A stretch of DNA of 64,000 nucleotides from Cytophagales bacterium Alg240-R148. Its GTDB lineage: Bacteria; Bacteroidota; Bacteroidia; Cytophagales; Cyclobacteriaceae. The stretch lies in assembly GCA_900537185.1 (NCBI GenBank), contig LS999830.1:111440-175439 (forward strand), read 5' to 3'. Position numbers and translations under genes: made by a program. Numbering within the stretch: the first letter of the stretch is position 1; every line of letters begins with the position of its first letter. Below are positions 45,817 to 54,236 of this stretch, in pieces. The notes beneath the pieces were generated by a model that made no database searches, was not told the DNA's origin, and worked only from the letters and a program-made list of their open reading frames with translations.

Positions 45817-48003
45817 ATGAAAATAAAACAATGGATTACAACCATAGGCGAGATTGGTTTTAAACCAGATGACTCTGAGGAAGAAAAGATCAAAAAATAC
45901 AGTCTTTCCTTGATGTCGTTGCCCTTTGCTTTGGCAGGTATCCTATGGGGGATTTTGTATTTTTTGTTTGACCTGATTATTCCGGCACTCATACCTTTTT
46001 TGTATGGTGTACTTTCGTTGTGTACCTACTTTTATTTTGCAGTTACAAAAAGGTACCAATTTTTTAGAAACAGCCAATTGTTTCTTATTTTGATTCTACC
46101 GTTTTTACTCCAGCTAAGTTTAGGAGGGTTTGTTCCCTCAAGTGCGGTCATATTATGGGCATTCATCTCACCAGTTGGGGCATTGGTGTTTTTTAAGTCC
46201 AAAAACACCTTACTTTGGTTTTTTTCCTACCTCTTTTTACTTTTTATAGCTTGGTTGGTCAACGACCACCTCCATGTTTGGATTCCAGTAAAGACTACAG
46301 AAAACTTTATCAATACTGTGTTTTTACTAAATCTGGCAGCGGTTTCAAGTTTGATATTTGCCGTTCAGTATACCTATGTTGGCAAACAAAACGAATTAAA
46401 AAAAGCGATAGAACAGCGCAATGAAAAACTCAAGGAGATGGACCAACTAAAAACTAGGTTTTTTGCGAATATTTCCCATGAATTTAGAACCCCACTGACT
46501 GTCATTTTAGGTCTTGCCGAAAAACAAATTGAAAGTGCAAAAGGAGCGCAAAATGAAAAAGACAGTCGGACCATAAAAAACAATGCCAACCGCTTGTTAG
46601 AATTGATAAATCAATTATTGGATATTTCTAAATTGGAGTCGGGAGAAGCACGTTTAGAATTGCACCAAGACGATTTGGTAGCATGTATGAAACGGAATTA
46701 TTCCATTTTTGAATCCATTGCGAGCAGCAACAAACAATTTTTACTATTTAACGGGAAGAAATTCTCTGATGGTTCCACAGACGACCCAATTGTCTTGTTT
46801 TACGACCAAGAAAAAATCCAAAAGATAATAACCAACTTGTTATCCAATGCCATCAAGTTTACGCCAGCGGGTGGTATTATTGATGTCGTAGTTCGAGTAG
46901 TGCAAGATGAATTGCACGTTTCGGTTTCCAATACAGGAGAGCCCATAGACGCAGCTGCATTGCCCCATTTATTTGATCGGTTCTACCAAGTAAATTCAGA
47001 AAGCACCAGGGAACACGAAGGAACAGGTATAGGTTTGGCTTTGGTTAAGGAATTAGTTGAAATTCACCAAGGAACCATTGAAGTACAGAGTGGCCATGGC
47101 AAAACGGTTTTTACATTTAAAATCCCTTTGGATTATGATAGCGAATTTAAAAAGGGTAGCTCGAACAAGGAAGTAGAACCACCTTTGGTAATTGCCCCAA
47201 CGAGACTCGCTGCAAACACCAATTCAGACACATTTGCAGAGCCAGATGAATTGTTGGTACTCATTGTAGAAGACAACCCCGATTTGCGGCAGCTCATCAA
47301 AGCGATATTAGAAAAGGATTTTGTTACCGTTGAGGCAGCAGATGGATTGTCGGGGCTTGATATGGCAACAGAACTCATACCAGACTTGATTGTGAGCGAT
47401 GTCATGATGCCAAAAATGGATGGGTTACAATTGTGTAACGAATTGAAATCCCAACAAAAAACATCCCACATACCAGTAGTGCTTTTAACTGCCAAGGCTA
47501 GTTTGGATAATAAATTAGAAGGGCTTAGCCAGGGTGCAGATGATTATCTGATCAAACCATTTGAAAAAGCAGAATTGTTGCTTCGCATAAAAAACCTTAT
47601 CCAAATCCGTCATAACCTTCAAAAACAATTAAAGGACAACATTTGGTCGCGCCCGATGCAGCAGGAAAAGGCTAATTTAAACGATCAATTTTTGCACGGT
47701 GTAAAGGCATGTACCGAAAAAAACTTGGACAACAATCTTTTTGGAGTCGAAGATCTTGCAAAAGAGCTGGGGATGAGCCGGTCGCAAGTGCACAGAAAAT
47801 TAAAAGCATTGACAAATAAGTCTGCCACCACCTATATTAGAAACTATAGGTTGTATCGTTCGGTGGAGTTATTGGAAAAGACTACCGATACCATTTCAGA
47901 AATTGCATACCAGGTGGGTTTCAGCAGCCAGACTTATTATAGTTCTTCTTTTCAGGACTTATTTTCAAAATCACCTTCAGAATTTCGATCCAATAATGGA
48001 TAG
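45817..48003 (+). CDS. Hybrid sensor kinase / response regulator / AraC protein
   Basis: A 728-residue protein that fuses a complete two-component system. Residues ~1-185 form a six-segment membrane sensor. HisKA follows with the phosphoacceptor in ANISHEFRTPL (His221), then a HATPase with NLLSNAIKF and GTGIGLALV. The receiver has the phospho-Asp in LIVSDVMMPK (Asp528), and the C-terminus is an AraC-type HTH (LAKELGMSRSQVHRKLKAL, ISEIAYQVGFSSQTYYSSSF). Unlike typical HTCS proteins it has no periplasmic beta-propeller, so the signal is probably a membrane event or a small molecule. The target is unknown; the next gene is a lipoprotein. Confidence 0.88.
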   Translation: MKIKQWITTIGEIGFKPDDSEEEKIKKYSLSLMSLPFALAGILWGILYFLFDLIIPALIPFLYGVLSLCTYFYFAVTKRYQFFRNSQLFLILILPFLLQLSLGGFVPSSAVILWAFISPVGALVFFKSKNTLLWFFSYLFLLFIAWLVNDHLHVWIPVKTTENFINTVFLLNLAAVSSLIFAVQYTYVGKQNELKKAIEQRNEKLKEMDQLKTRFFANISHEFRTPLTVILGLAEKQIESAKGAQNEKDSRTIKNNANRLLELINQLLDISKLESGEARLELHQDDLVACMKRNYSIFESIASSNKQFLLFNGKKFSDGSTDDPIVLFYDQEKIQKIITNLLSNAIKFTPAGGIIDVVVRVVQDELHVSVSNTGEPIDAAALPHLFDRFYQVNSESTREHEGTGIGLALVKELVEIHQGTIEVQSGHGKTVFTFKIPLDYDSEFKKGSSNKEVEPPLVIAPTRLAANTNSDTFAEPDELLVLIVEDNPDLRQLIKAILEKDFVTVEAADGLSGLDMATELIPDLIVSDVMMPKMDGLQLCNELKSQQKTSHIPVVLLTAKASLDNKLEGLSQGADDYLIKPFEKAELLLRIKNLIQIRHNLQKQLKDNIWSRPMQQEKANLNDQFLHGVKACTEKNLDNNLFGVEDLAKELGMSRSQVHRKLKALTNKSATTYIRNYRLYRSVELLEKTTDTISEIAYQVGFSSQTYYSSSFQDLFSKSPSEFRSNNG

Positions 48004-48122
48004 GGAGTTTTGTCCTAACACTTGTATTTATTGAGTGGAAGGCAGCTTATTATAATAACTAATATTGGCTTTCTGTGTTGTAGTAATGAATTGTTTATTT
48101 TGAACTATAAATGAGATCGCAT

Positions 48123-48863
48123 ATGAAATTTTTTATTCGTTTTGCAATTGTAATGACCCTTCTATTTATTTTCGGATGTAAAGAAGGAAACAATGGAACA
48201 CCGGTAGTGCCCACTTTTGCTAACATCGAAGGGAGCGTCAATTTGTACGATGAAGGCGTAATTCCCGTAGACAATGCAGAAATGAAAATTGTGGTTGAAG
48301 GATTAATTCCTGAAATTATGGCTATAACTGATTCAGAAGGCAATTTTTCATTGGAAAATGTTCCATTTGGGACGTACACGTTGGTTTATACCAAATCTGG
48401 GTACGGAACTTTTAAAAATGTGAATATTGAACATATAGATACAGGAGAGGCAACTCTCCTTACAGCCGCCCCTTCATTGGGCTCCAAAACTTCCACTTCA
48501 ATAACCAACTTATCTGTGAAAGAAGAGAGTAATGAAGTATTCCTTTCTGCCTCGATACATCCAGATGCTTCCATATCTAGTACCAAGTTCTTGCGCTTTT
48601 TTTACTCCACCAATAGTGCGGTAGGTCCGGACAACTATCTTTACTATTCCGATGGGTTGGTCGCTCGAATCAACCCCTATGAATTGGTCTTAACTGCCGA
48701 CCAACTTCAAAGTTATGGGTTTCCAAGTGAAACAGTGGTTTATGTAAAAGTATTTGGTGATTCCTTTTGGAGCAATGAATATGTTGACAGCGCTTTAGGT
48801 AGAAAAATATTTCCCAACTTAAATGAAACTGCCTCTGGAGCGGTATCTTTTATAGTACCTTAA
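48123..48863 (+). CDS. Lipoprotein with carboxypeptidase-regulatory-like domain
   Basis: A 246-residue protein with lipobox FIFGC near residue 15, counted from the ATG at 48123. Residues ~35-105 form a carboxypeptidase-regulatory-like beta domain (ITDSEGNFSLENVPFGTYTLVYTKSGY). The C-terminal ~120 residues are a beta-sandwich-like region. The gene follows the hybrid kinase by 119 bp, and it may be a target of that regulator. Confidence 0.75.
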   Translation: MKFFIRFAIVMTLLFIFGCKEGNNGTPVVPTFANIEGSVNLYDEGVIPVDNAEMKIVVEGLIPEIMAITDSEGNFSLENVPFGTYTLVYTKSGYGTFKNVNIEHIDTGEATLLTAAPSLGSKTSTSITNLSVKEESNEVFLSASIHPDASISSTKFLRFFYSTNSAVGPDNYLYYSDGLVARINPYELVLTADQLQSYGFPSETVVYVKVFGDSFWSNEYVDSALGRKIFPNLNETASGAVSFIVP

Positions 48864-48959
48864 AAAGAACTCACCTAGTTAAGCAGTTCAAAATAATCGA
48901 TAGCAACGTTAAAAAAGAAAGGGATTTGTTGGCAACATCAAGTCAGTTTAGAAACTTAA
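48864..48959. other. Short spacer before a methyltransferase remnant
   Basis: No gene is supported here. The frame of the remnant that follows is closed by a TAA at 48957-48959. Confidence 0.5.
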
Positions 48960-49259
48960 AATGGAGATAAATACTGGGTTTTCGCTCTGAAGTCGGTCCT
49001 ACACTGTATGCCATGTAACCTATTTACTGGTAAAGGTTTTGTTGGTAACCTGAGTCCCATGCACAACCCGTACCATTTGTATGAATTTTCTAAAACTACC
49101 TTTGAAAAATTAGCGCCTCGTAGTGGTTTTGAAATTGCGCATCACGACTACAGCGTTTGTCAAACATTTTTACCTCCCGTTTTTGATAAAGTACTAAAAC
49201 CCTATATGAAAATGACCAATACAGGTATGGAAATTAACGTTTGGTTGAGAAAAATATAA
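48960..49259 (+). pseudogene. C-terminal remnant of a SAM methyltransferase
   Basis: In one frame 99 residues are visible, reading GDKYWVFALKSVLHCMPCN, then LFTGKGFVGNLSP, HNPYHLYEFSKTTFEKLAP and FLPPVFDKVLKPYMK up to a TAA at 49257. These match the C-terminal half of Methyltransf_23-type enzymes, including the NPYH-x-YEF block. The SAM-binding N-terminal half is missing and the frame is closed at 48957, so it is not functional. Confidence 0.65.
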
Positions 49260-49263
49260 TAGA

Positions 49264-50004
49264 TTATAGAAGACGGAGAGCAGGTGTTCTTTTGGCTTTT
49301 TTGGGTAGCAACATTATTAATGCCGACAAAATAATTACACTTGTTACCATTATCAAACATGTATTTTGTAACAAAGCATCTCCACCTGGCAACAGTTGTT
49401 TGTTATAAATGCCCCACAAACCCCAAGCAATTGTCAAAGCGGAGGTTATCCATTTTTTGGAAAGGATCAAAATCCAACTTAAGATGCCAGCCACTGCTAC
49501 CAATACGATGCCCCAGACAGGCTCTTTTATACCCATTCCATTCCAACCAGAATAAGTAAAATAAACTGCTATATTCGCAATGGTAGCAACACAAATCCAT
49601 CCCAAATATATTCTAAAGGGCCATTTTATAAGCCACTCTGTTCCATTCAGCCTCCAATTTATTTGTATTAAGGTAACTAACAAAATGGCCATCATAAGTA
49701 AGGTTAATAAGAAATAGCCATAGTGCCAGGCAAGTATCCAACCAATGTTGGCCAAGCCGTTGATACAAAAATATAGGCCTATGGCCTGTGGTTGGTATTT
49801 TTTAGAAAAAAATTGGTAGATGGCAAAAATAAGTAATCCTATATAAATGATGCTCCATATAGAAAAAGTGAATCCTGCAGGTGTAAAGTAGTTGTCGTAT
49901 TGAGCAGACACCTGGCCAGTGTTTTGTCCATTTATTGGCAATAAATTGGCCATTGCGTTGGTGAATACAACCAACAATAAGGTGATTAAGTTTAAAATTT
50001 TCAT
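49264..50004 (-). CDS. TspO/MBR-like membrane protein
   Basis: A 246-residue membrane protein with about seven hydrophobic segments and many tryptophans. The opening ITLLLVVFTNAMANLLPI and FTPAGFTFSIWSIIYIGL match the TspO/tryptophan-rich sensory protein family of Bacteroidota. The family binds tetrapyrroles or sterols and responds to stress. It is transcribed toward the methyltransferase remnant. The gene upstream on the same strand encodes a fasciclin protein, 62 bp away. Confidence 0.78.
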   Translation of the reverse strand: MKILNLITLLLVVFTNAMANLLPINGQNTGQVSAQYDNYFTPAGFTFSIWSIIYIGLLIFAIYQFFSKKYQPQAIGLYFCINGLANIGWILAWHYGYFLLTLLMMAILLVTLIQINWRLNGTEWLIKWPFRIYLGWICVATIANIAVYFTYSGWNGMGIKEPVWGIVLVAVAGILSWILILSKKWITSALTIAWGLWGIYNKQLLPGGDALLQNTCLIMVTSVIILSALIMLLPKKAKRTPALRLL

Positions 50005-50024
50005 ATTGGATATAAAATCAAGAA

Positions 50025-50061
50025 TTTTGCAACAGGCCTTTACAAAAGACCTGTTGCAAAA
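50025..50061. repeat. Strong intergenic inverted repeat between the fasciclin and TspO-like genes
   Basis: TTTTGCAACAGG (50025-50036) and CCTGTTGCAAAA (50050-50061) are perfect 12-bp arms, with a CTTT/AAAG pairing inside the loop. The hairpin lies in the 62-bp gap of two minus-strand genes. No T-run follows on the minus strand, so it may stabilise or process the transcript and may not end it. Confidence 0.75.
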
Positions 50062-50066
50062 AAAAA

Positions 50067-50552
50067 TTATTTTTTCGGTGGTAAAATTACTTTGTCAATC
50101 ACATGAACCACTCCATTGGAAGCTTGAACATCGGCTGCAATAACGCTAGCATCATTTATTTTTACACCCTTTTTGGATTTATCAACAGTAACGTTGGCAC
50201 CATTAACCGTGGCAGCATTTTGACCGTCTTTTAAATCGGCGGATTGTACTTCTGCCCCCACAACATGGTAGGTCAATATGGCCACCAATTGGTCTTTGTT
50301 TTCTGGCTTCAAAAGGCTTTCCAGGGTACCTTCTGGAAGCGCAGCGAAGGCTTCATTGGTTGGAGCGAAAACCGTAAAGGGCCCATCTCCTTGCAGCGTT
50401 TCAACCAACCCTGCTGCCTTAATAGCGGCCACTAAAGTAGTTAAATTGTCGTTTTCTACTGCTAGGGATACAATGTCAGAATCCTGTGCTTTTACTGTGT
50501 TGTTGCCTATGGCAATGACCACAAATGTCAAAATGGTTAATAACTTTTTCAT
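50067..50552 (-). CDS. Secreted fasciclin-domain protein
   Basis: A 161-residue protein with a signal peptide ([16 protein letters not shown]) and one fasciclin domain. The family blocks are [17 protein letters not shown] and [16 protein letters not shown], plus [17 protein letters not shown] and [13 protein letters not shown]. The ATG at 50552 gives this signal peptide, whereas the frame above to 50612 is read-through. Such proteins function in adhesion or the envelope; the target is unknown. Confidence 0.88.
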   Translation of the reverse strand: MKKLLTILTFVVIAIGNNTVKAQDSDIVSLAVENDNLTTLVAAIKAAGLVETLQGDGPFTVFAPTNEAFAALPEGTLESLLKPENKDQLVAILTYHVVGAEVQSADLKDGQNAATVNGANVTVDKSKKGVKINDASVIAADVQASNGVVHVIDKVILPPKK

Positions 50553-50842
50553 TGTTGTTCTTTTTAATTGATACAGAATAACAACAGGAATCCCATCTAT
50601 TTGTTTAAACATGTATTTAAAAAATTAAACAAAAATAAGAGTAAGTAGGGTAATATATAGCCTATTAATCCACACGCTTGTCTGTTCTTTAGGATGTATT
50701 CAACGGTATGTAATTAGGTTTAACTTACTATATAATAGTGTTTTACAAAAATATATAGTATTTTACTTTAATCTAATATAATTGGAAATGGAAGAAGTGA
50801 AACAAAGACTTCAACCTAATTAACATTTTAAAATTATAGATA

Positions 50843-51529
50843 ATGAAAAAGCTATTAGCAGAATTCATAGGAACATCTTGGCTGGTTTTGGGTGGTTGTG
50901 GTAGTGCAGTTTTGGCTGCTGCATATCCAGAATTGGGAATAGGTTTTGTTGGTGTTTCCATAGCCTTCGGCTTAACAGTCCTAACAATGGCCTATGCAAT
51001 TGGCCATATATCTGGCTGCCATTTGAATCCCGCGGTTTCTGTTGGTCTGTATTTTGGTGGTCGTTTTGATAAGAAAGATTTACTGCCTTACATAATTGCA
51101 CAGGTTCTAGGGGCAATTACTGGCGCTTTTGTTTTGTATTTTATTGCAACTGGCAAATCCGGTTTCGAGTTGGGTGGTTTTGCGGCCAATGGTTATGGAG
51201 AACATTCTCCAGGAGGATACAGTTTGGGGGCAGCTTTGGTAACTGAAATAGTCATGACTTTTATGTTTTTAATAATCATACTAGGAACCACTCATTCCAA
51301 AGCGGCTCCAGGTTTTGCAGGCATGGCAATAGGTTTGGGACTTACGTTAATCCATTTGATAAGCATTCCGGTAACCAATACTTCGGTGAACCCTGCACGA
51401 AGCACCAGCCAAGCATTGTTTGTAGGGGATTGGGCCATTGGGCAACTGTGGTTGTTCTGGCTGGCACCAATTGTAGGTGCGGTATTAGCTGGTTTGGTTT
51501 ATAAATGGATGTCTCCAGAAAAGGAATAA
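50843..51529 (+). CDS. aqpZ: Aquaporin Z-type water channel
   Basis: A 228-residue membrane protein with six segments and both NPA boxes (HLNPAVSVG and SVNPARS). The selectivity-filter His in LIHLISIP and Arg in NPAR are present, as in water-selective AqpZ and not glycerol facilitators. The length matches AqpZ. It is a single gene with spacers on both sides. Confidence 0.93.
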   Translation: MKKLLAEFIGTSWLVLGGCGSAVLAAAYPELGIGFVGVSIAFGLTVLTMAYAIGHISGCHLNPAVSVGLYFGGRFDKKDLLPYIIAQVLGAITGAFVLYFIATGKSGFELGGFAANGYGEHSPGGYSLGAALVTEIVMTFMFLIIILGTTHSKAAPGFAGMAIGLGLTLIHLISIPVTNTSVNPARSTSQALFVGDWAIGQLWLFWLAPIVGAVLAGLVYKWMSPEKE

Positions 51530-51879
51530 AAAGCACTTTTTATCTAAAAACATTAAGGTGGTTGTTTTTTTGTTCTTAGTACTATTTGTGTTCTTCTTTT
51601 GGCGGGGCGCATACAAAGTTATTCTGTTATCAACGTTATCAGTATGGTACCGAACCGAATAAAAAAATGAGAACCGATATTTCTTCTGGTAGGCTAATTA
51701 ATTGCGCCAATAACAAATATTAATACTGGGCTTCGTTATTAATTTCTTCTACGTTTAAACTTTCTTTTTCAATAGTAGAAAAGGTTAAATCAATTAAGCG
51801 AACTTGGAATGATAAACTACACTTTTGAGTAAGGTCTCCTATTCCTCTGCTTACTATCTTTGTGTTAAATCAGATAACA
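51530..51879. other. Left boundary spacer of the biosynthetic-like cluster
   Basis: 350 bp without a supported gene. A -7-type box TATCTTTG at 51855-51862 precedes the E1-like gene, which fits a short leader. The region holds no small ORF that looks like a peptide precursor. Confidence 0.55.
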
Positions 51880-52635
51880 ATGGACAACAGATATAGCAGA
51901 AATAGAATTTACTTAACACCCGAAGAACAAGATACCATAAGGAAATGTCCTGTCATTCTTGGTGGGTCTGGAATTGGTAGTGTTATAGCCGAATGCGCTT
52001 TGCGACTGGGTTTCGAAAATTTAACCATTATTGATGGGGATAAGGTAGAAGTCTCCAATTTGAACAGGCAAAACTACACCCAAGAAGACGTCGCTTCAAG
52101 CAAAGTTAATGCTTTAAAAAAACGATTGCTTTCTATTAATAAAAGTGCCGAAATAACTGTTCACGATTGCTTTTTAGATGAAGGCAACATTGAGGAGCAT
52201 ATAATTGGTCATAAAATTGCCATTAATGCATTAGATTTTACTACAGATATTCCTTTGTTATTTGATGAGGTCTGTCAAAAAAATAAGATTCCAATATTGC
52301 ACCCTTATAACCTAGGGTGGGGAGGTTTGGTTACTGTTATTACACCAAAAGGTTTGACTCTCAACTCCATTGATAAACCCGATGAGAAATTTAATGAATT
52401 AAAAATGGTGGAGTATGTGGCGAGTTATTTGAAATTTTGGGGAACCCCACACATCTGGTTAGAAGAAGCAATAGAAAAATTTAAAAATGAAAAAGCAACA
52501 TTGCCACCACCACAGTTGTCTATTGCATCATGGACTTTAGGAGCGATGTGCACCCAATTGTTGTTTGATATCGCTATGGAAAATGAAATTAAAGAATTCC
52601 CTGAATTTTATCTTTCTACTATAATGAATCACTAA
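51880..52635 (+). CDS. Small E1/ThiF-like adenylyltransferase
   Basis: A 251-residue protein of the E1/ThiF/MoeB superfamily. It has the nucleotide-binding GGSGIGS (28-34), the IIDGDKVEVSNLNRQ block (Asp52, Arg63), Lys75 and an Asp at 119 in the ALDF motif, so ATP-dependent adenylation of a carboxyl group is likely. The CxxC zinc pairs of ThiF and MoeB are absent, and there is no rhodanese-type domain or clear catalytic cysteine loop. The ATG at 51880 is supported by an upstream -7 box and gives the best N-terminus. It converges with the LuxR gene (4-bp overlap of ends) and opens a cluster with peptide-export genes, where such enzymes can activate precursor peptides. Confidence 0.78.
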   Translation: MDNRYSRNRIYLTPEEQDTIRKCPVILGGSGIGSVIAECALRLGFENLTIIDGDKVEVSNLNRQNYTQEDVASSKVNALKKRLLSINKSAEITVHDCFLDEGNIEEHIIGHKIAINALDFTTDIPLLFDEVCQKNKIPILHPYNLGWGGLVTVITPKGLTLNSIDKPDEKFNELKMVEYVASYLKFWGTPHIWLEEAIEKFKNEKATLPPPQLSIASWTLGAMCTQLLFDIAMENEIKEFPEFYLSTIMNH

Positions 52636-53390
52636 ATAAGTTTGTTATTGGTTGCAAAGGTAATGGCTTCAGAAATATTGGCCACACTCAGTTTTTCAAA
52701 CAGCTTTTTTCTATGGAATTTAACGGTGTCTGGAGATACAAAAATGGCCTCTGCAATTTCACTTATCGTATAACCTCGAGTAGAATATTGTAGAATTTCT
52801 TTTTCTCTACTGGTTAACTGAACAACTTCGGTTTCCTTCCAAAAATCACCTTTTAAATTATAGTGGAATACTTTTTTGTTTTTTTTATTGATGACCTTTA
52901 TGTTGCCAGATTCGTTTTCAGATGAAAGTGAAACCATTGCGATGGCCTTCCATAATTTACCTTCTGTTGTTAAAAATAATGGAGTCATTTTATGGTTGAC
53001 GAGAGTTTTATCCCCTTTTTTATTAACTAGGTGGAAGTCATATGAAATGGTATATTCCTTGCGTTCGTCTATTGATAATCTTTCATAAAATTCAAAACCA
53101 ATTGTATTAATCTTTAACAGAAGGTTTAAGTCGGATTCTAGAACGTGTTTAAAGTAAAATGCGTACCCCATTTGCTGGACTTCCTCGGCTGTATTTCCAC
53201 AAAGAAACAAAGGGTTTTCGGATACATAATCAAAGCCCTTTTTTTTATAGTCAATGACATAGACACTGATATATGTGGTTCTCGCAAATGCATCAATGGA
53301 CTCTAAATAATTGTCAGCTTGTTTTTGATCCTCTTTAGAAACATGATCTACTTTATTTAAAAAAGAGAAAAAGTCATTTATATCCGCCAT
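52632..53390 (-). CDS. LuxR family regulator with PAS-like sensor
   Basis: A 252-residue regulator. Residues ~30-165 form a PAS-like sensor region (YISVYVIDYKKKGFDYVSENPLFLCG), and the C-terminal ~65 residues are a LuxR-type HTH (LTSREKEILQYSTRGYTISEIAEAIFVSPDTVKFHRKKLFEKL). It is divergent from the GNAT-type synthase-like gene over a 175-bp region that carries three 17-bp dyads. A minus-strand -7 box TATATTTG (53416 to 53409) puts its start site near 53404, about 40 bp from dyad 1. Cytophagia are not known for LuxI systems, so the signal is open. Confidence 0.82.
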   Translation of the reverse strand: MADINDFFSFLNKVDHVSKEDQKQADNYLESIDAFARTTYISVYVIDYKKKGFDYVSENPLFLCGNTAEEVQQMGYAFYFKHVLESDLNLLLKINTIGFEFYERLSIDERKEYTISYDFHLVNKKGDKTLVNHKMTPLFLTTEGKLWKAIAMVSLSSENESGNIKVINKKNKKVFHYNLKGDFWKETEVVQLTSREKEILQYSTRGYTISEIAEAIFVSPDTVKFHRKKLFEKLSVANISEAITFATNNKLI

Positions 53391-53435
53391 ATCAGAAAAA
53401 ATTTACAACAAATATAAATTTTTTTCAAAATAAAG

Positions 53436-53514
53436 CTACCCATTGAGGTGGTTTTTTAACTACCTGTTTGTGTGGTTTACTTATGAATACCTAAATACTA
53501 CCCGAATGGGTGGT
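53436..53514. promoter_or_regulatory. Three copies of a 17-bp LuxR-box-like dyad
   Basis: CTACCCATTGAGGTGGT (53436-53452), CTACCTGTTTGTGTGGT (53460-53476) and CTACCCGAATGGGTGGT (53498-53514) share the pattern CTACC(C/T)-N5-(G/T)GTGGT, an imperfect dyad. Centre spacings are 24 and 38 bp. The first and third sit about 40 bp from the predicted start sites of the LuxR gene and the GNAT gene. Confidence 0.72.
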
Positions 53515-53535
53515 CGCTTGTAGGGGCATTCTATA

Positions 53536-53557
53536 TAGATTTAAGTATCAAATACTT
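53536..53557 (+). promoter_or_regulatory. -7-like box and overlapping AAGTAT dyad before the GNAT gene
   Basis: TAGATTTA (53536-53543) matches TAnnTTTG in seven of eight positions. It is followed at once by AAGTAT-CAA-ATACTT (53543-53557), a perfect 6-3-6 inverted repeat ending 8 bp before the start codon. It could be a repressor site or a leader hairpin. Confidence 0.5.
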
Positions 53558-53565
53558 ATAATATT

Positions 53566-54231
53566 ATGCTCACACAAACCTATATTGAAAAGCTCCAAAG
53601 GGAGGAACTGCTAGAATTAGCAGAATTTGTTGTCACAGAAAACTACAACCACCATTTAATGAGTAGTGAACCCGAAGGATACTTTGGGGAAATACAGGCA
53701 ATTTATAAAGAAGAATCAATTTTTTTTGACAATTCTGAAGTGTTTACAACCAAGGATTACACAGGATCGATTTTAGGTACCATTCGTGTTCTTAAATGGA
53801 ATTTTATTGACCAACTACCCATTCAAAAGATTTTTGGTATTTACCCACTTTTAGCAATTAATAAGGAGCATGTAAGAGATGTTTTTCATGTAGGGCGGTT
53901 TGCAGTAAAGAAAGAATCTTGTGATGTTAATTTATTTAAAAGACTACTCATTTGTGTGGCAGAACTTATTTGTAAGCAAAAAGACAACGTTGCCTTTGCA
54001 GAATGTGATAGCAAATTGTTACGAATGCTTAATCTTTTAGGGGTGAAGACAACAATATTAGGTGAGTCAATCGATTACCTCGGGTCAGAAACAATACCTA
54101 TAGCCATGACATATGATGGTATCGTGGGTTTCTATAATAAAAACAAACACCTGGTCCATGACTATTTAAACAATACTCCAAAGATTCCTTATAAAACAAG
54201 AGAAAACAATTTAGAACAAATAAGTGCATAA
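53566..54231 (+). CDS. GNAT N-acyltransferase resembling the autoinducer-synthase/FeeM fold
   Basis: A 221-residue cytosolic protein. It keeps GTIRVL (residues 71-76), matching the GTxRL block of LuxI, and HVGRFAV (108-114), matching the E-x-S-R-F block except that Glu is His. The C-terminal part ECDSKLLRMLNLLGVKTTILG and IDYLGSETIPIAM also follow the LuxI/FeeM order. The N-terminal Arg-Trp-Asp-Asp signature of true AHL synthases is not visible, so an N-acyl amino acid synthase (FeeM-like) is equally likely. The predicted donor is an acyl-ACP or acyl-CoA. It starts right behind LuxR-box-like dyads and is followed after 5 bp by an AraC gene. Confidence 0.62.
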   Translation: MLTQTYIEKLQREELLELAEFVVTENYNHHLMSSEPEGYFGEIQAIYKEESIFFDNSEVFTTKDYTGSILGTIRVLKWNFIDQLPIQKIFGIYPLLAINKEHVRDVFHVGRFAVKKESCDVNLFKRLLICVAELICKQKDNVAFAECDSKLLRMLNLLGVKTTILGESIDYLGSETIPIAMTYDGIVGFYNKNKHLVHDYLNNTPKIPYKTRENNLEQISA

Positions 54232-54236
54232 TTAAT

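Noticed and set aside
51530-51879. Precursor peptide gene at the cluster edge
   Set aside because: No short frame with a start and a GG end was found on either strand.
53566-54231. Calling the GNAT gene luxI
   Set aside because: The N-terminal residues required in AHL synthases are not visible, so only a fold-level similarity is stated.
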